Shown: positions 1-4,774 of the stretch, piece after piece
Layout: every line of letters starts with the position of its first letter
How positions within the stretch are numbered: the stretch's first letter is position 1
NCBI GenBank assembly: GCA_029932895.1
Contig: JAOZPF010000122.1
Coordinates: 1 to 8,395, forward strand
Length of the DNA: 8,395 bases
Reading direction: 5' to 3'
From: Anaerolineae bacterium
Lineage (GTDB): Bacteria > Chloroflexota > Anaerolineae > B4-G1 > DUEL01
The notes under the pieces: generated by a model
Databases searched by the model: none
Told to the model about the DNA's origin: nothing
The model's input: only the letters and a program-made list of their open reading frames with translations
Program-made: the position numbers and the translations under genes

Positions 1-2
1 CG

Positions 3-83
3 AGGGAGGCCACACATCGGCGTAGAACTGGATGGAGACAGGTCGGGAGCGTCCCGGCCTGTCTCCGCGTCGGCGGCCTCTCT
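3..83. other. Nested GC-rich stem-loop upstream of the operon promoter
   Basis: The inner hairpin pairs 34-48 with 52-66: 15 base pairs including one T-G wobble, closing a 3-base loop (GCG at 49-51). Its outer part is the perfect pair GGAGACAGG / CCTGTCTCC. An outer arm, AGGGAGGCC at 3-11, can pair with GGCCTCTCT at 75-83 (9 pairs, one wobble), enclosing the inner hairpin. No T-run follows, so it is not a classical intrinsic terminator. It lies upstream of the proposed promoter, so it would belong to the 3' end of a preceding transcript or be a DNA-level palindrome. It could still end or stabilise an upstream transcript. The pairing is seen directly; the role is unknown. Confidence 0.6.
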
Positions 84-134
84 GGTACCTCGCGCGCCAG
101 AGATAACGGTCAGCCTCTCGTCAGCTTCCGTGGC

Positions 135-163
135 TTGATTAGCCGGTAATTCTGTGCTAAACT
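135..163 (+). promoter_or_regulatory. Probable sigma-70-type promoter of the operon
   Basis: TTGATT (135-140) as the -35 box and TAAACT (158-163) as the -10 box are separated by exactly 17 bases. A TGC immediately before the -10 box fits the extended -10 motif (TGn). Each hexamer matches the consensus at four of six positions. Transcription would start near 170, leaving a leader of about 30 bases before the first start codon at 202. It is the only convincing promoter I see in front of the gene series. No operator is evident. Confidence 0.55.
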
Positions 164-186
164 GGGGAATGTCCTGAACCAGCGCG

Positions 187-196
187 AAGGGAGGAG
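187..196 (+). promoter_or_regulatory. Shine-Dalgarno site of the first gene
   Basis: AAGGGAGGAG lies 5 bases before the ATG at 202 and fixes this start. The encoded N-terminus (MALLAKMRSWFERVKPLEPG) aligns with the N-terminus of the paralogue that starts at 4775 (MSFFARLRRSVQRPRPLPPG), which supports both starts. Confidence 0.8.
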
Positions 197-201
197 CGGC
201 A

Positions 202-1410
202 ATGGCTTTGCTGGCAAAGATGCGGTCCTGGTTCGAGCGGGTCAAACCACTGGAACCGGGGATTCACCACTATCAGACCCCACCCGATGCGACGCAACAG
301 TACCGCTTGCACCTGCGGGTGGAGCCGGACGGGCGTGGCTTGCTCATCATCAACGCGGCGACCGTGCTGCACTTGAACCAGACGGCTACCGAGTATGCCC
401 GCCTGCTGATCGCGGGAGCCGACGAGAAGGAGGCCGCGCGCGTGATGGCCCGGCGGTACCGTGTCGGCCGCGCTCAGGCGGCGGAGGACTTTGCTCACAT
501 CCGCGACCGCGTTCACACCCTGGCGACATCTACAGACCTCGATCCGGTGACCTACCTGGATATGGAGCGAGCGGAGCCATTCTCGGCGGAGACGTCGGCT
601 CCCTATCGAGTGGACCTGGCACTCACCTACCGCGTGGACGAAGCGGGGAGTCTCGACCCCGAGGCCAGGCGGCGGGTGGACCGCGAGTTGACGACCGCAG
701 AATGGCAACAGGCCCTGCAGCGGCTGTGGGACGTTGGTGTGCCCCACGTCTGTTTCACCGGGGGCGAGCCGCTACTGCGGGAGGATTTGGCGACGCTGGT
801 GCAGACAGGTGAGGAGTTGGGTATGGTCACCGGCCTCCTGACCGACGGACGGCGATTGCGGGATGAGGAGGTGCTGGACCGGCTGTTGCTGGCGGGCCTG
901 GACCATCTTCAGATTACTCTCGTCTCGCACCGACCGGAACTGCATGACCGCGCCGTGGGACGAGAGGGGGCCTGGCAGGAGACGGACGCCGGGCTGCGCA
1001 ACGCGCTCGCCGGCGACATCTATGTTGTGGTCCACATCGTTGTCCTGGCGGAAAACGAGGATTCGGTGACCGAGACGGTGGCCTATCTAGCCGACCTGGG
1101 GGTGGGGGCCGTGGCCCTGAGCAGCCCGCTGCGAACTGTTCCCGCGTCGGAGCAGGAGCGGTTGCTCTCTGCGTTGGCCGAGGCTGAGGAGGCGGCCCAT
1201 CAGCTGGGCCTGACCGTCATCTGGGACCTGGCTGCCCCCTATTCCCCTGTCAACCCGATAGGGATGGAGGATCGTCCGGCGCCAGAGCGAGTGGTCCGCC
1301 AGTATCTCTACGTCGAGCCGGATGGGGACGTGCTCCCGGCCCAGGGGTATGATGTGGTGTTGGGCAACCTCCTGCGGGACCCGTGGGAGACAATTTGGGC
1401 GGCTGGGTAG
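202..1410 (+). CDS. Pseudo-radical-SAM protein with N-terminal PqqD-like RRE domain
   Basis: This 402-residue protein is a close paralogue of the radical SAM/SPASM protein encoded at 4775-6196. Residues about 35-108 look like a PqqD-type RiPP recognition element (hydrophobic strand, LNQTATEY, then helices ending in HIRDRVHTL), which in known systems grips a substrate peptide. The body (about 135-402) keeps the radical SAM fold signature FTGGEP (residues 185-190, the SAM-contacting motif). However, the CxxxCxxC cysteines of the paralogue are V145, G149 and D152, with no change in spacing. The first SPASM cysteines are likewise E362, Y370 and A380. The protein stops after DPWETIWAAG, so the last four-cysteine SPASM segment is absent, and it has only one cysteine in total (C184). 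It cannot hold the catalytic [4Fe-4S] cluster in the normal way. A non-catalytic partner or substrate-presenting chaperone is the likeliest role (inference). Non-catalytic pseudo-rSAM proteins are known from other peptide-modification loci. The open frame and good ribosome site argue against a decayed gene. Confidence 0.88.
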   Translation: MALLAKMRSWFERVKPLEPGIHHYQTPPDATQQYRLHLRVEPDGRGLLIINAATVLHLNQTATEYARLLIAGADEKEAARVMARRYRVGRAQAAEDFAHIRDRVHTLATSTDLDPVTYLDMERAEPFSAETSAPYRVDLALTYRVDEAGSLDPEARRRVDRELTTAEWQQALQRLWDVGVPHVCFTGGEPLLREDLATLVQTGEELGMVTGLLTDGRRLRDEEVLDRLLLAGLDHLQITLVSHRPELHDRAVGREGAWQETDAGLRNALAGDIYVVVHIVVLAENEDSVTETVAYLADLGVGAVALSSPLRTVPASEQERLLSALAEAEEAAHQLGLTVIWDLAAPYSPVNPIGMEDRPAPERVVRQYLYVEPDGDVLPAQGYDVVLGNLLRDPWETIWAAG

Positions 1411-2159
1411 TGGAGTGGGACGATTGGTTCAGCGTGCAGGCGGGGTGGACGCGGGCGACGCGAAGGTGGCTCTACGAGGAGGTCGGCCTGCCCCGTGCGA
1501 CGGCGGTCCTGGAGGTGGGTTGTGGGACCGGGGTGATCGCCGCCGAGCTGGCCCGGTTCGGCCCTGGTCGCGTGGTGGGGCTGGACCTGGACGCGGAGAT
1601 GCTGCTCGTTGCGCGTACCCGCTCCCTGACCTGCGTGCACGGGGACGCTCACGCGCTCCCGTTCCCAGCGGGGACGTTTGATGGAGTGATCTGCCATTAC
1701 CTGCTCCTGTGGCTGGCTGACCCCGCCTGGGGGGTGCGGGAGATGGCGCGGGTGACGCGGCCTGGCGGGTGGGTCATCGCCTGTGCCGAACCGGACTATG
1801 GGGGGCGGGTGGATTACCCTCCGCCGCTGTCCCGCCTGGGCCGGCTCCAAGCCGAATCGCTGCGGCACCAGGGGGCCGACCCCGAGGTCGGACGGCGACT
1901 GGGGGAGTTGTTCGTGGGGGCGGGGTTGCGGACTGTGATGGGCGTGGTGCCGGGGCGATGGACACTCCCCGCCGGCCCCGATAGCGGATTCGAGGCGGAG
2001 TGGGCAATGCGGAGGCACGACTTGGCTGGTGCGCTCTCACCTGAGGAACTGGACCGTTTGCAGGATGCGGACCGCCGGGCGCTAGAGGTTGGCAACCGCG
2101 TTCTCTTTGTCCCGACGTTCTATGCACTGGGGAAAAAACCGGAGGAGGTGGCACTGTGA
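1410..2159 (+). CDS. Class I SAM-dependent methyltransferase (Methyltransf_11-like)
   Basis: The product has 249 residues with the usual class I order. Motif I is VLEVGCGTG (residues 33-41), which binds SAM. The acidic strand VVGLDLD follows (D59/D61), then GDAHALPF (motif III region), FDGVICHYLLLWL, and RVTRPGGWVIACAEPDYG, the typical strand after the 'PGG' loop. It is a soluble cytoplasmic small-molecule or protein methyltransferase; the substrate cannot be read from the sequence. I chose GTG at 1410, which overlaps the preceding stop (TAGTG) and suggests re-initiation, since there is no strong ribosome site. An in-frame GTG at 1383 would add nine residues, but that stretch is the conserved DPWETIW coding DNA of the upstream gene, so the extension is unlikely to be real protein. 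The gene overlaps the next one by GTGA. In a modification operon it might methylate the modified product, but this is only inferred from context. Confidence 0.9.
   Translation: MEWDDWFSVQAGWTRATRRWLYEEVGLPRATAVLEVGCGTGVIAAELARFGPGRVVGLDLDAEMLLVARTRSLTCVHGDAHALPFPAGTFDGVICHYLLLWLADPAWGVREMARVTRPGGWVIACAEPDYGGRVDYPPPLSRLGRLQAESLRHQGADPEVGRRLGELFVGAGLRTVMGVVPGRWTLPAGPDSGFEAEWAMRRHDLAGALSPEELDRLQDADRRALEVGNRVLFVPTFYALGKKPEEVAL
2141..2150 (+). promoter_or_regulatory. Strong Shine-Dalgarno deciding a GTG start
   Basis: GGAGGAGGTG ends 5 bases before the GTG at 2156, inside the last codons of the methyltransferase gene. It makes the overlapping GTG start convincing. Confidence 0.8.
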
Positions 2160-2587
2160 ATCAGGATCAACCGTATGAGCAGTACCTCAAGGTGCTCTCG
2201 GTCTTTCACTATGTCGTTGGGGGCATCGCTGGCCTCTTTGCCTGTTTCCCGATCTTTCACCTGCTGCTTGGTCTCTCGATGCTCGTGATGAGTCTTGTCC
2301 CCGGTACTGAACTCTCGTCGGATGCCCCGTTCTCTTTCTTGCCCTTTGCTGTGGTGGGGTTGATGTTTGTGATGATCCCGACGGTCATCATACTGCTTGG
2401 CTGGGCGTTTGCGGCAAGTGAGGTCATCGCCGGGGTCTATCTGAACAAGCGGCGGCGGTACATGTTCTGCCTGGTGATGGCTGGGGTCGAATGCATGTTC
2501 ATGCCGTTCGGGACGGTGTTGGGGGTATTCACGATCATCACATTGCTACAGCCCACGGTCAAAGAGATGTTCCAAGAGCCAGTGTAG
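2156..2587 (+). CDS. Small polytopic membrane protein, unknown function
   Basis: This is a 143-residue, very hydrophobic protein without a cleavable signal peptide. Hydrophobic segments lie at about residues 16-47, 61-94 and 102-132, enough for three to five membrane helices depending on how the long ones are divided. A positively charged loop, NKRRRY (97-102), precedes the last segment and should be cytoplasmic. The C-terminal part (FCLVMAGVECMFMPFGTVLGVFTIITL region, ending in TVKEMF) resembles, from memory, a family of small uncharacterised bacterial membrane proteins, but I cannot assign a function. It starts at GTG, overlapping the methyltransferase stop by four bases (GTGA), so the two are translationally coupled. 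It is followed after 20 bases by another small membrane protein. A partner of the large membrane protein encoded at 3063-4769 is plausible from gene order alone. Confidence 0.85.
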   Translation: MNQDQPYEQYLKVLSVFHYVVGGIAGLFACFPIFHLLLGLSMLVMSLVPGTELSSDAPFSFLPFAVVGLMFVMIPTVIILLGWAFAASEVIAGVYLNKRRRYMFCLVMAGVECMFMPFGTVLGVFTIITLLQPTVKEMFQEPV

Positions 2588-2595
2588 CCGCAGAG

Positions 2596-2602
2596 AAAGG
2601 AG
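2596..2602 (+). promoter_or_regulatory. Shine-Dalgarno deciding the start at 2608
   Basis: AAAGGAG sits 5 bases before the ATG at 2608. It rules out the in-frame upstream ATG at 2491, whose 39 extra residues are a shadow of the preceding membrane-protein gene. Confidence 0.8.
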
Positions 2603-2607
2603 TCGTA

Positions 2608-3033
2608 ATGTCGGAAGGGAAACTCGTCAACCGCACGCTTGTCACCATCCTCGCTGTCGTCGGCTTGATCGTCGCCTGCATCTGCATTCTGTTCGGGGTG
2701 CTCTTTATGTGGGCCGCTTTCAGCCCGGAGTACGGGCGGGGGACCTCTGATCTCACTATCGGGATCGTCACCGTCAGCATCGGCCTGGTCATCGTCGCCC
2801 TTGCCGTCGCCGCTCTTGTCGTTGTCCAGATTCGCAAGCGCAAGGAAGCCCAGGCACAGACGATTGTACAAAAGATCGATCTCAGCGGCGACATCGCGCT
2901 GGACAAGCTCAAGTGCAAGGTGTGTGGCGCCGAACTGGATAAGGATAGCATCGCGGTCAAAGAGGGGGCGGTCTTTGTCTCCTGTCCCTTTTGCGGTTCC
3001 ACGTACCAGATTGTGGAAGAACCCAAGTGGTGA
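2608..3033 (+). CDS. Two-helix membrane protein with C-terminal zinc ribbon
   Basis: The product has 141 residues. Two transmembrane helices are evident (about 11-38 and 48-75), followed by a basic, polar linker (RKRKEAQAQ) and a small C-terminal domain. That domain has a CxxC pair at C103/C106 and another at C126/C129, 19 residues apart, with the look of a zinc ribbon (KCKVCGAEL ... SCPFCGSTY). The positive residues straight after helix 2 suggest that the ribbon and both ends face the cytoplasm. The family is not one I can name. Zinc ribbons on membrane anchors usually mediate protein or nucleic-acid contacts. The start is fixed by AAAGGAG at 2596-2602. It lies 20 bases after the previous gene and 29 bases before the DUF2207-like gene, so it probably acts with that envelope protein (inference). 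Confidence 0.85.
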   Translation: MSEGKLVNRTLVTILAVVGLIVACICILFGVLFMWAAFSPEYGRGTSDLTIGIVTVSIGLVIVALAVAALVVVQIRKRKEAQAQTIVQKIDLSGDIALDKLKCKVCGAELDKDSIAVKEGAVFVSCPFCGSTYQIVEEPKW

Positions 3034-3049
3034 GTTCCGCACGGCCTCG

Positions 3050-3058
3050 AAGGAGGGG
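3050..3058 (+). promoter_or_regulatory. Shine-Dalgarno deciding the start at 3063
   Basis: AAGGAGGGG precedes the ATG at 3063 at proper spacing. The resulting N-terminus is a clean signal-peptide-like sequence, whereas the longer in-frame start at 2991 would bury it behind residues that overlap the upstream zinc-ribbon codons. Confidence 0.85.
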
Positions 3059-3062
3059 ATCG

Positions 3063-4769
3063 ATGCGTTGGAAACAGTTCTTGGTGTTGTCTGTCTTGCT
3101 GGCTGGTCTTTTGGTCCTGCTGCGTCCACCCATCGCCATCTATGCTGATGATTATTCCTTCTCCCTCGACCAAGAGTATGTGGAGGTATGGATCAACCAG
3201 GATGGGTCCGTCAGCCTGGAGTACTGGCTCACCTTCACCTGCGACCAGGGAGCACACGCTATCGATGTGGTGGACCTTGGTCTGCCCAACAGCTATTTTG
3301 TCCTGTCGGACATTCACGGCGACGTGAACGGTATCCCGATCGATCGCGTCGATTCCGACTACCAGGGTGAGGGGACCGGGGCGGCGGTCTGGTTGGGGAG
3401 CGGGACGATCTATCCCGGTCATAGCGGCACGGTGCATGTGGTGGTGAACCGGGTAGAGCGGATGGTGTATGAGGACAGCGATGATCCCGAGTACGCCAGC
3501 ACCGAGTTTTCCCCTGTTTGGTTTGGCAGTGCCTATGTCCACGGCACCACCGAGATGACCGTTCGTTTCCACCTGCCGCCGGGGGTGCAGCCGGAGGAGC
3601 CGCGCTGGCATTCCAGCCCTTCCGGCTGGCCTTATGACCGGCCAAGCGCATCGCTGGATGACCAAGGGCGCGTGATGTATGCCTGGTGGAACCAGGCCGC
3701 GGAGCCGGACCGGACGTATGTCTTTGGCGCATCCTTCCCTCGCCGGGTCGTCGACGCGAGCGCTATCCAGCAGCCACCATCCTTTATCGACAAGTTCTTT
3801 GCCGCCATCGCCTCCTTTTTCAGTCTCGTCGTTTCGGTGCTGTGTAACCCTGGGTTCTACGTTGTCGCCTTTTTCATCGTCGCCGCGATCGTGGGCAAGG
3901 TGAACCAACGGCGGCGCAAGATGCAGTACCTGCCGCCACGGCTCAAGGTCGAAGGGGTGGGGATCAAGCGCGGCCTGACGGCGGTTGAGGCAGCGATCCT
4001 CCTCGAAACCCCGCTGAACAAGGTGCTGACGATGATCCTCTTTGGCCTGCTCAAAAAGGGTGCTGTGACGGTTCTGGACGACGACCCACTGCGGGCCAAA
4101 CCGAACGATCCGCTGCCAGAGGATCTGCGCCCGTACGAAAAGGATTTCATCGCGGCACTGACGAAAAAGGGGACGTTGAGCGAGAAAAGACTGCGCAGCG
4201 CGATGGTCGCCTTGATCAAGGCGGTCAATGAGAAGATGAAGGGCTTTAGCCGTAAAGAGACCGTAGCGTACTACAAGGACATCGTCCGCCGGGCCTGGCA
4301 ACAGGTGGAATCCTCCGAGACGCCAGAAGTGCGGAGCAAGCGCTTTGATGAGGCTCTGGAATGGACGATGTTGGACGACGACTTTGAGGAGCGGACGCAG
4401 CGAACTTTTCGCACGGGCCCGGTTTTCGTGCCGATGTGGTGGGGGTACTATCGTCCGTGGGGAGTCGCCACCGGGTCCACCGGGACGGCCGGGCCACGCC
4501 CGGCTGCGGCCCCGGGGATCTCTATGCCCACTCAGTTACCGGCCCTGCCGGGGGCGGACTTTGCCGCCCGGATCGTGCGCGGGGTGGAGGGGACAGCGGG
4601 TCGCATCGTGCGCAGCGTGAGCGATTTCAGCGGTGGGGTGGCACAGGTGACCAACCCGCCGCCTAAACCTTCCTCCAGCGGGAGGAGTTATGGCGGTGGC
4701 GGGAGTAGCTGTGCCTGTGCCTGCGCCTGCGCTGGGTGCGCCTGTGCCTGCGCTGGGGGAGGGCGGTAA
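3063..4769 (+). CDS. DUF2207-like membrane protein with Cys-Ala repeat tail
   Basis: The product has 568 residues. An N-terminal signal or anchor helix (about 4-28) is followed by an extracytoplasmic beta-rich domain of roughly 200 residues. Its opening (EYVEVWINQDGSVSLEYWLTF) is typical of DUF2207 envelope proteins. A long hydrophobic stretch (about 240-280, interrupted by CNPG) ends in a basic stop-transfer, NQRRRK. Next comes a probable cytoplasmic winged-helix-like region (GLTAVEAAIL ... GLLKKGAVTV), a charged helical region, and a Pro/Gly-rich linker. The protein ends in CACACACAGCACACAGGGR (residues 550-568, seven cysteines at alternate positions). DUF2207 proteins have no established activity and often end in Gly-rich tails; the alternating Cys-Ala tail here is unusual. 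The next gene, 5 bases on, encodes an RRE-bearing radical SAM/SPASM enzyme, so the tail is a natural candidate for its substrate (inference). A metal-binding tail is the main alternative. Confidence 0.88.
   Translation: MRWKQFLVLSVLLAGLLVLLRPPIAIYADDYSFSLDQEYVEVWINQDGSVSLEYWLTFTCDQGAHAIDVVDLGLPNSYFVLSDIHGDVNGIPIDRVDSDYQGEGTGAAVWLGSGTIYPGHSGTVHVVVNRVERMVYEDSDDPEYASTEFSPVWFGSAYVHGTTEMTVRFHLPPGVQPEEPRWHSSPSGWPYDRPSASLDDQGRVMYAWWNQAAEPDRTYVFGASFPRRVVDASAIQQPPSFIDKFFAAIASFFSLVVSVLCNPGFYVVAFFIVAAIVGKVNQRRRKMQYLPPRLKVEGVGIKRGLTAVEAAILLETPLNKVLTMILFGLLKKGAVTVLDDDPLRAKPNDPLPEDLRPYEKDFIAALTKKGTLSEKRLRSAMVALIKAVNEKMKGFSRKETVAYYKDIVRRAWQQVESSETPEVRSKRFDEALEWTMLDDDFEERTQRTFRTGPVFVPMWWGYYRPWGVATGSTGTAGPRPAAAPGISMPTQLPALPGADFAARIVRGVEGTAGRIVRSVSDFSGGVAQVTNPPPKPSSSGRSYGGGGSSCACACACAGCACACAGGGR
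4716..4757 (+). repeat. 21-bp tandem repeat encoding CACACAG twice
   Basis: Two adjacent 21-base copies (4716-4736 and 4737-4757) each encode CACACAG. They differ at only two bases, both in the third position of Cys codons (TGT versus TGC), so the protein repeat is exact. One extra Cys-Ala pair precedes copy 1 (4710-4715), and Gly-Gly-Arg and the TAA stop follow copy 2. The repeat forms the C-terminal tail of the DUF2207-like protein. Confidence 0.9.
4755..4763 (+). promoter_or_regulatory. Shine-Dalgarno inside the tail codons, deciding a GTG start
   Basis: GGGGGAGGG is made of the codons for the final glycines of the Cys-Ala tail. It lies 11 bases before GTG 4775, which I take as the start of the radical SAM/SPASM gene. 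The spacing is slightly long but workable. A more upstream in-frame ATG at 4736 would lie within the tail repeat. Confidence 0.65.
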
Positions 4770-4774
4770 GAGCC

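Noticed and set aside
34..66. Hairpin called as an intrinsic terminator
   Set aside because: No T-run follows the stem, and no upstream gene is visible in the window to be terminated.
202..1410. Pseudo-rSAM gene as a product of sequencing error or frameshift
   Set aside because: The frame is open throughout. The cysteine changes are scattered in-frame substitutions with preserved spacing, and flanking motifs align without gaps.
2559..4301. Very long open frame on the minus strand (580 codons)
   Set aside because: It lies antisense to the zinc-ribbon and DUF2207-like genes, both supported by ribosome sites and recognisable domains. Its translation is rich in Arg, Pro, His and Gln with no domain, as expected for a GC-rich shadow.
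4710..4769. Cys-Ala tail as an artefact of reading the wrong frame
   Set aside because: The frame runs uninterrupted from the signal peptide to TAA, the tail repeat varies only synonymously, and the following gene starts in proper register 5 bases later.
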